Under the pieces are notes generated by a model. It was not told where the DNA came from. It saw only the letters and a list, made by a program, of their open reading frames with translations, and ran no database searches. This document shows positions 1 to 7,010 of a stretch of DNA of 49,202 nt, one piece after another (position 1 is the stretch's first letter; each line of letters starts with the position of its first letter). Origin of the DNA: Streptomyces spiroverticillatus (GTDB lineage Bacteria; Actinomycetota; Actinomycetes; Streptomycetales; Streptomycetaceae); assembly GCA_014650415.1 (NCBI GenBank), contig BMUX01000033.1:1-49202 (forward strand), read 5' to 3'. The translations under genes and the position numbers were made by a program.

Positions 1-25
1 GGGGTGGGCCTCAGTGGCCCACCCC
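1..25 (+). terminator. Perfect 10-bp GC hairpin at window edge
   Basis: Bases 1-10 are the exact reverse complement of 16-25, leaving a 5-nt loop (TCAGT). No T-tract follows. It could end transcription of a gene left of the window or act as a leader hairpin for the gene at 50. It is the first of a series of similar G-arm-first hairpins placed before genes in the first 9 kb. Confidence 0.6.
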
Positions 26-49
26 CTGACTCCCCGAGAGGGAAACGTG

Positions 50-715
50 ATGCATCAGGACACCCAGACCAGCACACCGCAGCTGGACGAGATCACCGCA
101 CGCGGTACTGCCCCGACGTCCGCCCGCATCCGGCTCGCGGACGGGACGCTTCTCGACATCGAGATGTGGCCCAACGCGGCGGTGGCGGACATGGTTTACC
201 TCTTCCCGGGCCTCACCGCTCCGGACTCCCCCGGATGGCAGAACCAGGACCCGTGGGAGGACTACCTCACCGGCGACGAGCACGGCGGAACTCACTGCCT
301 GGAAGTGCCCGTGGAAGCGATCCGGGAACTGATTGCTGCGCACGGCGGGGAGCACCAGGACCAGACCGATCTGGAGCCCACCGCGGAAATGCGGCTTCAT
401 TCGCTGCGCGGATTCTTCTCCACCGGGCCCAACGACCATGACGTGCACACCGCTTTCGCCCGCATCCATGAGGCAGGCGGCCCCTATCTGGTGTGCGTGT
501 GGGAGTACGCCGACGACCACGGATTCGGTGGCACCCGCGCGTTCTACGCCGAGGCCGAGAACGGCACCTTTCACGAAGTCAGGCCCCACGTTCTTCAGTG
601 GCTGAACGGGCAGGCCGCTTTCCCGGGCCCGTTCGCCAACTGGACCGGCGCACATGTGCCGGTGGCGTTCGAAGTCAGCGACGACACCCACAACTACGCC
701 CGCACCGAGAGGTAG
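50..715 (+). CDS. Hypothetical protein, 221 aa
   Basis: I do not recognise this family. The ATG at 50 is chosen because a GAGAGGGA purine stretch lies just upstream; an in-frame GTG at 14 would put the start inside the hairpin. The product is acidic and soluble with no signal peptide or membrane segment. An early Pro-rich N terminus is followed by a stretch rich in Trp, His and Asp (WQNQDPWEDYL around residues 66-76). Codon use is typical high-GC Streptomyces coding sequence. A second hairpin follows the stop and precedes the next gene, so it appears to be a single-gene unit. Confidence 0.7.
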   Translation: MHQDTQTSTPQLDEITARGTAPTSARIRLADGTLLDIEMWPNAAVADMVYLFPGLTAPDSPGWQNQDPWEDYLTGDEHGGTHCLEVPVEAIRELIAAHGGEHQDQTDLEPTAEMRLHSLRGFFSTGPNDHDVHTAFARIHEAGGPYLVCVWEYADDHGFGGTRAFYAEAENGTFHEVRPHVLQWLNGQAAFPGPFANWTGAHVPVAFEVSDDTHNYARTER

Positions 716-743
716 GCGCACCCGCTCCAGCGGCTGGACGCCC

Positions 744-773
744 GGAGGCGGGGGCTCACCATCCCCCGCCTCC
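744..773 (+). terminator. Perfect 11-bp hairpin
   Basis: GGAGGCGGGGG (744-754) pairs with 763-773 around an 8-nt loop. It lies between the genes at 50 and 831, with no clear U-tract. Either a GC-rich terminator of the first gene or a leader structure of the second. Confidence 0.6.
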
Positions 774-830
774 CCTGGGTCCAGCTGCACCCCACCACCC
801 TGCCCGTCGTTCGCTGCCCTGGAGAGCTCT

Positions 831-1436
831 GTGCCGACCCCACTTTTGACCACCGTCCGCCGTACCGCCGCCCTGCTGGGCCCCGGTTGGCGCGCCGCCC
901 CGCACGACGAAGTGTGGCGGAACGCGGTGCTGCTGACCGGCCCCCGCTCCGGCGCCGACGCCTTCCGGATCCGGATCACCCAGGAAGGCAACCGCCTGCT
1001 GGCGTACGGGTATCTGGACCGGGAGGGCGACCGCCGGTTGCTCCACAGTGCGGACGCCCCGCAGATCACCGTGAGCGCTGATCTCCCCACCCGGCAGGTC
1101 CCCCGCCACCTGGCAGCCCACCTCAAGCGCAGGTTCCTGTCCGCTTACGGGGAAGCCCTGGACGCGGTGGCTGCGGACCGGGCCCGGTACGCCCAGGAGA
1201 CCGCCGACCGCGACGCGGTGGCACAGCTCCTCACGGACGTCCTGCCGCACTCCCATATCGGCCGGGCCTACAACAGCGACCACCGGCGCGAAGTGACCGC
1301 GACCAACTACCGCAGCAGTTCGCTGCGCGTCGCCGCCGAGGTCGCCCATGACGGCAGCCACGTCGACATGATGCTCGGCTACCTCAGCCCCGCCCAGGCC
1401 GAAGCCGTCGCCCGCCTGCTGGCCGCCGACCTGTAA
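831..1436 (+). CDS. Hypothetical protein, first of three tandem paralogues, 201 aa
   Basis: Starts at GTG 831 after GGAGAG. The N terminus (PTPLLTTVRRTAALLGPGW) is nearly the same as that of the gene at 1537 (PVPLLTTARRTAALLGVGW) and recognisable in the gene at 2264. Shared later blocks include ITVSADLPTRQVPRHLAAHL, a central basic-helical segment with RRF, and a C-terminal helix LSPAQAEAVARLLA. No catalytic motif, signal peptide or membrane span is visible. Length and order of blocks are the same in all three copies, so they come from gene duplication. Function unknown; possibly a small plasmid-borne regulatory or structural protein family. Confidence 0.75.
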   Translation: MPTPLLTTVRRTAALLGPGWRAAPHDEVWRNAVLLTGPRSGADAFRIRITQEGNRLLAYGYLDREGDRRLLHSADAPQITVSADLPTRQVPRHLAAHLKRRFLSAYGEALDAVAADRARYAQETADRDAVAQLLTDVLPHSHIGRAYNSDHRREVTATNYRSSSLRVAAEVAHDGSHVDMMLGYLSPAQAEAVARLLAADL

Positions 1437-1444
1437 CCCCTTCC

Positions 1445-1472
1445 CGGGCAGGGGCGGCACCACCCCTGCCCG
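1445..1472 (+). terminator. Perfect 10-bp hairpin
   Basis: CGGGCAGGGG (1445-1454) pairs with 1463-1472; the loop is CGGCACCA. It begins 8 nt after the stop codon at 1436, consistent with termination, but the G4-CGGCA...C4 layout also resembles the CGGNAA leader hairpins found further right. Confidence 0.6.
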
Positions 1473-1536
1473 CGCCCCGCACCCCGCGGGATCCGGCCCC
1501 GCCGCCTTGACCATCTGTCCCCAAAGGAAGCTCTCG

Positions 1537-2136
1537 ATGCCCGTTCCGCTTCTGACCACCGCCCGCCGTACCGCCGCTCTGCTCGGAGTCGGCTGGAGCG
1601 CCGCCCCCGATCCCCACTGGCCCCGCGCCGCGCTGCTCACCTGCCCCCGCCCCGGACAGGACCCCTACCAGGTCCGAATCTCCGACGAGGACGGGCGGCT
1701 CGTGGTGTACGGGCTGTTCGACAACCACGGGGACAACCGGCTGAACGGCATCACGACCCCGACCATCAGCGTCACCGCCGACATGCCCGCCCGCCAGCTC
1801 CCCCGCCACCTCGTCGCCCACCTTCGCCGCCGCTTCCTGCCCGACTACGACACCGCCCTGGGCCTGGCCGCCGAGACCCACGCCCGCTACAAGGCCCAGG
1901 CCGCCGCCCGTGACGCCACCGTCCAACTCCTCCTGGACGCCATGCCGGGGTCATGGGTCGGCCCGGTCACCGCATCCACTGACCGGCCCAGCGTCCACGC
2001 CCCCTCCCAAGACCCGGAGGACATCGGCATCACCGCGCACATCGAGCGCCACGGCGACCGGGTAGGGCTCGGACTGCGCAACCTCACCCCCGAACAAGCC
2101 GCCCAGATCTGCCGCCAACTCGCCCCCGGCCAGTAA
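1537..2136 (+). CDS. Hypothetical protein, second tandem paralogue, 199 aa
   Basis: ATG 1537 lies after AAAGGAAG, a good ribosome-binding site. It is closest to the protein at 831: the first 20 residues match at about 17 positions and the block ISVTADMPARQLPRHLVAHL aligns directly. The middle is a basic helix (HLRRRFLPDYDTALGLAAE) and the end is a helix with LTPEQAAQICRQL. No known domain is recognised. The gene is separately bounded by hairpins on both sides, so the three paralogues may be transcribed or terminated independently. Confidence 0.75.
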   Translation: MPVPLLTTARRTAALLGVGWSAAPDPHWPRAALLTCPRPGQDPYQVRISDEDGRLVVYGLFDNHGDNRLNGITTPTISVTADMPARQLPRHLVAHLRRRFLPDYDTALGLAAETHARYKAQAAARDATVQLLLDAMPGSWVGPVTASTDRPSVHAPSQDPEDIGITAHIERHGDRVGLGLRNLTPEQAAQICRQLAPGQ

Positions 2137-2150
2137 CCCCAGCTGGAGGT

Positions 2151-2173
2151 GGAGGGATGCGCCGCACCCCTCC
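2151..2173 (+). terminator. 6-bp GGAGGG/CCCTCC hairpin plus repeats
   Basis: GGAGGG (2151-2156) pairs with CCCTCC (2168-2173) across an 11-nt loop, followed near 2188-2206 by short direct repeats of the unit GGATCCGCC. Weaker than the neighbouring hairpins but in the equivalent position between two paralogues. Confidence 0.4.
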
Positions 2174-2263
2174 CCCCGTTCCCCGCCGGATCCGCCGGAT
2201 CCGCCGGCCGCCACACGCGTGGGATCCGTCTCCGCGCCCCGTGCATCGTTGAGGAGTACGTAC

Positions 2264-2869
2264 GTGCTGAACAAGATTCTCCGGCTCGCCCGCCAGACCG
2301 CCCCGCTGCTCGGGCACCGCTGGACAGCCCAACCCCACCACTGGATGGGGCGCACCGGGGCCGCCCTGGTTCACGCCGATGGGCGGCGCCTGCACCTGTT
2401 GCCCGTTGACGGCCGCCCCGCCCATGTGGAGGTGACCGTGCGCTACCCGGACGCCCCCGTGACGGTGTGGGACCACGAGAGGCCGTCCACGCAGTTCCGC
2501 ACCGACCGCCCCCCGGCCGCACTCGCCGACGCCATCACCGCCAAGCTGCTGCCCGTCTACAACGAGCTGTACCCGAAGATGGTCGCCGCAGCAGCGTCCG
2601 CCCGGCAGACCGACGAGGAACAACAGGCCCTCGCCCAGCGACTCGCCGCCCTCGTGCCGGGCGCCGAACTCACCCGCACCGCCCCCTCCCCCTGGATCGA
2701 ATACCGGCCCCGGCAAGGGTCCATCGGGTCCATGAAGGCCCAAGTCCTCAGCTGGGGCCAGCACATCGTCGAGTTCCGGTACGTCGACGACGCCACCCTC
2801 CAGGCCCTCATGACCGCGTACGGCGAGGCCGTGCGACGCCGGCAGAACCGCAGCGCCACCGCCCCCTAA
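2264..2869 (+). CDS. Hypothetical protein, third and most diverged tandem paralogue, 201 aa
   Basis: Translation from GTG 2264 after GAGGAGTACGTAC. The N terminus (LNKILRLARQTAPLLGHRW) keeps the R-x-T-A-x-L-L-G-x-x-W core of the two upstream copies, and the protein has the same length, a central DRPPAALADAITAKLLP block in place of the ADLPxRQxPRHLxAHL block, and a C-terminal helix starting DDATLQALM in place of LSPAQ/LTPEQ. Sequence divergence elsewhere suggests an older duplication than that between the other two. No enzyme motif seen. Confidence 0.75.
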   Translation: MLNKILRLARQTAPLLGHRWTAQPHHWMGRTGAALVHADGRRLHLLPVDGRPAHVEVTVRYPDAPVTVWDHERPSTQFRTDRPPAALADAITAKLLPVYNELYPKMVAAAASARQTDEEQQALAQRLAALVPGAELTRTAPSPWIEYRPRQGSIGSMKAQVLSWGQHIVEFRYVDDATLQALMTAYGEAVRRRQNRSATAP

Positions 2870-2885
2870 CCGCCGCGCCCATCAC

Positions 2886-2911
2886 GGTGCGCCCCCTTGC
2901 CGGGGCGCACC
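2886..2911 (+). terminator. Perfect 10-bp hairpin
   Basis: GGTGCGCCCC (2886-2895) pairs with 2902-2911 around a 6-nt loop, 16 nt after the stop at 2869. Terminator-like, no U-tract. Followed by a C-rich run and the start of the gene at 2953. Confidence 0.6.
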
Positions 2912-2952
2912 CCACCCCTCCCCCCCCCCGCTGCTTTCGGAGGCATCACACC

Positions 2953-3573
2953 ATGGCCCACCACCGCACCCGGCCGTCCCGGCACGGCATCCTGACTCCC
3001 CGCTCCTACCTCCCCGGCGGATACGCCCCGGCCGCCTTCAAAGAGATCATTCTCAGCGACGGCGTGCACTCCGGTTACCTCACCGGCTGGGAGGCAGACG
3101 GCCTGATCCAGCAGACGGCCGACCACTCCCGCCGCACCGTGGAGGCGCTCGTTCGCGGGGAGCTCCGCATCCGGGACCGCCGCATCAGGCACCGGGAAGT
3201 GCGCCTCACGCCCGTGGTCCACCCCAAGAAGCTGACCGCGCGCCAGTACGCCGACCTGGAACTCATCAACCACGCCGGAAGGGGGACGCAGTTGCGCTAT
3301 GACCCCGATGGCACGCCGTGCGCGATCGAGGCCGGATTCTGGCGCATCCCGTACACGCAGACATCGATCCTGCTGGGGCGCGGCTGGCTCTCTCAGTGGC
3401 CGCATACCGACGAGGTCTACGTGTCCGCCGCAGGCTGCATGGCGATGGCCCTCTGGTGGCACGCTCAGCAGGGTCTTCCTGCGCGGGTGTTGAAGGGCCT
3501 GTACCTGGACGCAGTCCTCACGGCGGCCGATGCGCACCGCGTGCTGCTGGCGCGCCATGTTGGGCAGGCTTGA
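2953..3573 (+). CDS. Hypothetical protein, 206 aa
   Basis: ATG 2953 with an upstream GGAGGC. A basic N terminus (HHRTRPSRHG) precedes a mixed alpha/beta protein with many Trp and Tyr residues. The block SDGVHSGYLTGWEADGLIQQ near residues 34-53 has the look of a small helical regulator or plasmid-specific protein, but I recognise no family. No signal or membrane segment. Its stop codon overlaps the -35 element of the promoter for the next gene, so it probably ends a transcription unit. Confidence 0.7.
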   Translation: MAHHRTRPSRHGILTPRSYLPGGYAPAAFKEIILSDGVHSGYLTGWEADGLIQQTADHSRRTVEALVRGELRIRDRRIRHREVRLTPVVHPKKLTARQYADLELINHAGRGTQLRYDPDGTPCAIEAGFWRIPYTQTSILLGRGWLSQWPHTDEVYVSAAGCMAMALWWHAQQGLPARVLKGLYLDAVLTAADAHRVLLARHVGQA

Positions 3574-3598
3574 CCAACACCACACAAGAGAGTATACT
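3570..3598 (+). promoter_or_regulatory. Strong sigma-70/HrdB-type promoter
   Basis: TTGACC (3570-3575) and TATACT (3593-3598) are separated by exactly 17 nt, close to consensus. The start of transcription would fall near 3605, giving a leader of about 60 nt that contains the CGGCAA hairpin. The -35 overlaps the TGA of the preceding gene. Confidence 0.8.
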
Positions 3599-3613
3599 TA
3601 CACTTGTCGGTTT

Positions 3614-3650
3614 GAGGGGCGGCAACCCCTCCCGCAGACGCAACCCACAG
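3614..3650 (+). promoter_or_regulatory. CGGNAA leader hairpin with CAACCCACAG box (copy 1)
   Basis: GAGGGG (3614-3619) pairs with CCCCTC (3626-3631) and presents the 6-nt loop CGGCAA. Ten nt later is the box CAACCCACAG (3641-3650), 14 nt before the ATG at 3665. The same arrangement is seen before the genes at 4283, 6224 and 8965. It may be a protein-binding or ribosome-access control element. Confidence 0.6.
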
Positions 3651-3664
3651 AAAGCGGAATCAGC

Positions 3665-4156
3665 ATGACCACAGTGCAGTCACGTTCCCGGTTCTGGACC
3701 GTCTCCTACCGTTACCGCGGGCAGACCAAGGTCCACACCAGTTCCACGCTGACCCACCCCGAGGCCGCCGCCCGCAACTGGGCCACGGTGACCGGCTGGA
3801 GCTGGGCCACCGACGTCACTCTCACCGAACACCTCATGATCAAGACGGACCGGCCGATCCGTGTGGCCGATCTGCCCGGCCCCGGCGTGCCGACGCCCCT
3901 GCCGACGTGCCCCCTTCCGGCGCACGAGGTCCGCCGCTACTTCCGCGTCCAGGGCTACGGGCCCCCCGCTCTGCCCACCGGCGACCGCGTACGCCGTTTC
4001 CTCTCCTGGGTGGCCGACGGGCGAACGCGCCACGACGAGAACGGCCCGACACTCGGCGGAGACATCCGCTTCCCCGATCCCGCCACCCTCCAGGTCCGAG
4101 ACGTCCGCATCGTCATCGCCACCCGGCACATCGACTGCACCCAACTGCCCCACTGA
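3665..4156 (+). CDS. Hypothetical protein, 163 aa
   Basis: ATG 3665; the only Shine-Dalgarno-like bases are AAAGCGGAA, so translation may depend on the leader structure. The N terminus reads like a small beta domain (RFWTVSYRYRGQTKVHTSSTL) followed by a Trp-rich helix (AARNWATVTGWSWA). The remainder is Pro-rich. No known domain, signal peptide or membrane segment recognised. Transcribed from the strong promoter at 3570. Confidence 0.7.
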   Translation: MTTVQSRSRFWTVSYRYRGQTKVHTSSTLTHPEAAARNWATVTGWSWATDVTLTEHLMIKTDRPIRVADLPGPGVPTPLPTCPLPAHEVRRYFRVQGYGPPALPTGDRVRRFLSWVADGRTRHDENGPTLGGDIRFPDPATLQVRDVRIVIATRHIDCTQLPH

Positions 4157-4217
4157 CGCCCCGCTCCCGGCCGGGACCCGCCCCCTCGCCGTCCACGCGA
4201 TCACCCCAAGCGGTAAT

Positions 4218-4272
4218 GGGTGCATCCCTACACCCGTCACATCGAGGGGCGGTAACCCTCCCCAACCCACAG
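4218..4272 (+). promoter_or_regulatory. CGGNAA leader hairpin with CAACCCACAG box (copy 2)
   Basis: A first small hairpin GGGTG/CACCC (4218-4222 with 4231-4235) is followed by GGGG-CGGTAA-CCCT (4246-4259; the last pair is G-U). The box CAACCCACAG is at 4263-4272 and its end overlaps the ribosome-binding AGGAG of the gene at 4283. Confidence 0.6.
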
Positions 4273-4282
4273 GAGTTCCACG

Positions 4283-5113
4283 ATGAGCACACCCCCCACC
4301 CCCTACCGGACCGGCGAGTCCGACGCGGAATGCCGTACCCCCGTCATCGTCGGTGACGGTCTGGTTCTCGGACTGGCCTATCGCTGGCACCGCACTTGGC
4401 ACGTCGTCACCAGCGAGGGCGAGACGAACCTCAACCGGCCGCCCACCGGCGAAAAGGGCATCGACATGGCCGCCCGCCACCTCATCAAGGCGCACGCCGC
4501 CGGGCACATCACCCCGGTCCGCCTCACCAAGGTGCCGCTGACGGTGCTGTACGGGCCGGTCCCGCTGCTCGATCCGAGGATGCCCGTCACCGCCCGCAAC
4601 ACGGAGAGCGCGCACAAGGCGTTCGCCCAGTACGCCCGGCACGACTGGCGCGCCCTGACCGGCTTCCCCGGCAGCGACAACCACCAGCTGCTCCTGTGCG
4701 AGCGGTGCGGGTGGATCGGCCCCCGCTACTACTCCCACCTGCGCGGCCGCAACGGCGGACCGCCCCCCGCCCAGCGGCACGAGCCGCTCCCCGAGGGCGG
4801 ATCCCCCGTGCTCCCGTGGGTGTGGCAGCTCTCCCCCCGGTCCGGCCAACGTCTGACCAGCCGCCGGACGAAGTCCTACCGGGTCGACGGCTTGCTGGAC
4901 GGCGACGTGCTGACGGTCACGACCGTCACCGAAGTCGCCAAGAGCCGCGACCACGCCCGCAGGAACCGCGCCCCCCAGGGCACCCCGGGCCGGTACGTGC
5001 TGTGGGTCGAGGCCGCCAGCCCCGACGACGCCGCAGCCACCGCCCAGGCTCACGCCCGCGAACAGCACACCCGGACCCGCTCCCATGCCCCGGACCGCCA
5101 CACCACCCCCTGA
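4283..5113 (+). CDS. Hypothetical protein with a single CxxC pair, 276 aa
   Basis: ATG 4283 follows AGGAG with 8-nt spacing. The N-terminal half contains the block GLAYRWHRTWHVVTSEGETN. Near residues 137-142 the segment LLLCERCGWIGPRYYSHLRG carries one CxxC, as in a zinc-ribbon half site, but no second Cys pair is present, so metal binding is uncertain. The C terminus is rich in Thr, Arg and His. The gene is preceded by a CGGNAA leader. Family not recognised; likely a plasmid or phage accessory protein. Confidence 0.7.
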   Translation: MSTPPTPYRTGESDAECRTPVIVGDGLVLGLAYRWHRTWHVVTSEGETNLNRPPTGEKGIDMAARHLIKAHAAGHITPVRLTKVPLTVLYGPVPLLDPRMPVTARNTESAHKAFAQYARHDWRALTGFPGSDNHQLLLCERCGWIGPRYYSHLRGRNGGPPPAQRHEPLPEGGSPVLPWVWQLSPRSGQRLTSRRTKSYRVDGLLDGDVLTVTTVTEVAKSRDHARRNRAPQGTPGRYVLWVEAASPDDAAATAQAHAREQHTRTRSHAPDRHTTP

Positions 5114-5206
5114 CACCACCGCCCGGCGCAGGCGCGCCGACGCCCCGTCGTCGCGCCTCCGCCCGGCCCCTCCCCCCAGCAGGACCCCACCACCACGGAA
5201 CGGACC

Positions 5207-6133
5207 ATGCCGAAAATGCAGAACACCCCCCGGTGCGCGGCACCGTGCGGCTCCGCCCAGGCGGAAAGGACGGCCTTACCTCCCGCCCCCGCCACTGCGG
5301 CCGCCTCCGCTGCAGGCGTCGCGCCGGCCGGGCCTGCCCCGCTGACCGTGCCCGGCGGGATGACGGAATTCGACTTCGACGCCCACGACGTCGTGCTCGC
5401 CCTCACCTCCGGCGGCAAGGACTCCGGCGCCCTCGTCCACGAGGTCTGTGCACAGGCCGATGCAGCCGGGCAGCTGCACAAGGTGCGCGTCCTGCACTGC
5501 GACCTGGGCACCACCGCTGAGGGCCAGCTGGTCGAGTGGCCGGGTGCCGAGGACACCGCCCGCGCCCACGCCGCCCTGTATGACGTCCCGTTCGCCGTGC
5601 GGCGCAGCCGACGGTGGCCCTCGCTCTGGGAGCGGATGATGTCCCACGGTAGGTGGCCGGGCCACTGGGCCACCTACTGCCGCAGCGACACCAAAACGGC
5701 CGCCGGACGTGACTACGTCGACGAGGTCGGCCGCGAACTGAGCCTGGGGCGCCCGCCGCGGGCCGGGTACGCCATGGGGATGCGCGCCGAGGAATCCCCC
5801 GCACGCGCCAAGAAGCCGATTCTGGAAGTCCACCGGATGAGCGGCAAGGGCACTCTGCGCCGGGTCACCACGTGGCTGCCCGTCCACCACCTCACCACCG
5901 CCCAGGTATGGGACGCCCACCAGCAACACGGCATCCCCCACCACGAGGCCTACAACCTCGGCATGCGCCGCCTCTCGTGTCGTGCCTGCCCTCTCGCCGG
6001 AACCAAGGACCTGGTCCGCAGCGCCCAGCTGAACCCCGCGCTGTTCGCCGAGTACGCCGCCGCCGAGCCCGCGATGGGCCAGTTCAAACCGTCCATCAGC
6101 CTGGCCCAGATCATCGACCGCGCCCGCAGCTGA
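5207..6133 (+). CDS. PAPS reductase-like PP-loop (adenine nucleotide alpha-hydrolase) protein, 308 aa
   Basis: Residues 68-73 form the PP-loop SGGKDS, which binds the ATP/PAPS phosphates in the PAPS reductase and ATP sulfurylase fold. Downstream are the family-typical YCRSDTK segment (about residue 162) and a C-terminal Cys pair in RLSCRACPLAG (near residue 262). This is the phage/plasmid-type branch of the family (related folds occur in DndC), whose substrates are mostly unknown; there is no neighbouring cys, dnd or tRNA-thiolation gene here. The start is uncertain: ATG 5207 lacks a good ribosome-binding site, and an internal ATG at 5360 (MTEFDFDAHD) would remove a Pro/Ala-rich N-terminal extension. 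No ABC or Fe-S partners adjacent. Confidence 0.85.
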   Translation: MPKMQNTPRCAAPCGSAQAERTALPPAPATAAASAAGVAPAGPAPLTVPGGMTEFDFDAHDVVLALTSGGKDSGALVHEVCAQADAAGQLHKVRVLHCDLGTTAEGQLVEWPGAEDTARAHAALYDVPFAVRRSRRWPSLWERMMSHGRWPGHWATYCRSDTKTAAGRDYVDEVGRELSLGRPPRAGYAMGMRAEESPARAKKPILEVHRMSGKGTLRRVTTWLPVHHLTTAQVWDAHQQHGIPHHEAYNLGMRRLSCRACPLAGTKDLVRSAQLNPALFAEYAAAEPAMGQFKPSISLAQIIDRARS

Positions 6134-6140
6134 CACAGCA

Positions 6141-6216
6141 CCACACCCACAGCCCCGGGGGTGTGGGGCGGAAATCCCGCACCCCCCGACAACACACCGT
6201 CCTTCTCAACCCTGTG
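6141..6216 (+). promoter_or_regulatory. CGGNAA leader hairpin (copy 4, CGGAAA) with competing upstream hairpin
   Basis: GTGTGGG (6161-6167) pairs with CCCGCAC (6176-6182) (one G-U pair); a further G-U pair leaves the loop CGGAAA (6169-6174). The 5' arm also pairs perfectly with CCACACCC (6141-6148) as GGGTGTGG (6159-6166), so the two hairpins exclude each other. CAACCCTGTG (6207-6216) next to AGGA corresponds to the CAACCCACAG box of the other copies. Confidence 0.55.
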
Positions 6217-6223
6217 AGGAACC

Positions 6224-6931
6224 ATGCACAGCACCCCCCTGCCCGGCACCCGGATTCGCCCCACCGACCCGTTTCCCGGACACGACGGGCCCGCCTACAT
6301 CCTGCTGGCAGACCTGCCCATCCACGTCCACTACACGCGCGTCAACGAGGACGGCGGAACCTTCCCGCCCGCCCCGGTCGACCAGGGCCTCACGGGCCGC
6401 GCGAAGCCGGGCCAGCACGTACTCAACTTCCTCAACAGCAGCCTGAAACGGATGTTCGCCAGCGAGGCGTTCGTCGATGACGCCGCCGTGATCCGCTACC
6501 GGCAGTCCGCCCGTCACTCCGTCATGCGTTTCGAGCCCGACCGGTACGCCGGTGTGCTCATCCGGCACCCGGAGCAGCAGGTGAACGCTCCGGCGTACAT
6601 GGTCACCCTGCCTGGCGGGGACCGCGTGCTGTGGAGCCGGTACGCCCTGCTGCGCGCCCTGGAAATCTGCCGCCGTCCCACCCCCGTCGACTGGCCCGAC
6701 GGATGGGCCCACCAACTCCCCGACGGCAGCGTGCAGTTCGACCGAGGCGGCGACCCCTGGGCCACGCCCCGGCAGCACACTGCCGCCCCGGTCACCGACC
6801 CCGGCGACTTCGGTCCCCCCTGCGCCGACTGCCAGCACTTCGCCAGCGATCACACCCCCGGCCCCCCTTGGGCCCGCTACCGCAGGGACAAGCAGGTCTG
6901 CACCCAATGGCGTGACCGCCCCTCCCGCTGA
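6224..6931 (+). CDS. Hypothetical protein with C-terminal CxxC, 235 aa
   Basis: ATG 6224 follows GAGGA. Residues 22-42 (GPAYILLADLPIHVHYTRVN) suggest a beta-rich domain. The C-terminal 40 residues hold Cys/His (PCADCQHFASDH ... VCTQW) that could bind zinc. No signal peptide or membrane span. Not recognised as a known family. Preceded by the CGGNAA leader copy 4, and followed by a terminator-like hairpin at 6951, so probably monocistronic. Confidence 0.7.
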   Translation: MHSTPLPGTRIRPTDPFPGHDGPAYILLADLPIHVHYTRVNEDGGTFPPAPVDQGLTGRAKPGQHVLNFLNSSLKRMFASEAFVDDAAVIRYRQSARHSVMRFEPDRYAGVLIRHPEQQVNAPAYMVTLPGGDRVLWSRYALLRALEICRRPTPVDWPDGWAHQLPDGSVQFDRGGDPWATPRQHTAAPVTDPGDFGPPCADCQHFASDHTPGPPWARYRRDKQVCTQWRDRPSR

Positions 6932-6950
6932 CCGACCGCCCACCCTGGAC

Positions 6951-6991
6951 CGGCCCGGGCGGGACAGCACTCCGCTGCCGCGCCCGGGCCG
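6951..6991 (+). terminator. Perfect 11-bp terminator-like hairpin
   Basis: CGGCCCGGGCG (6951-6961) pairs with 6981-6991 across a 19-nt loop and is followed by CTTTCCCTT, a modest T-rich tail. It lies 20 nt after the stop at 6931 and 20 nt before the start at 7011. Confidence 0.6.
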
Positions 6992-7010
6992 CTTTCCCTT
7001 GTGAGGAACC

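Noticed and set aside
11..1126. Long minus-strand frame (371 aa) over the first two genes
   Set aside because: Composition typical of an antisense shadow in GC-rich coding DNA; the + strand genes have ribosome-binding sites and good codon bias.
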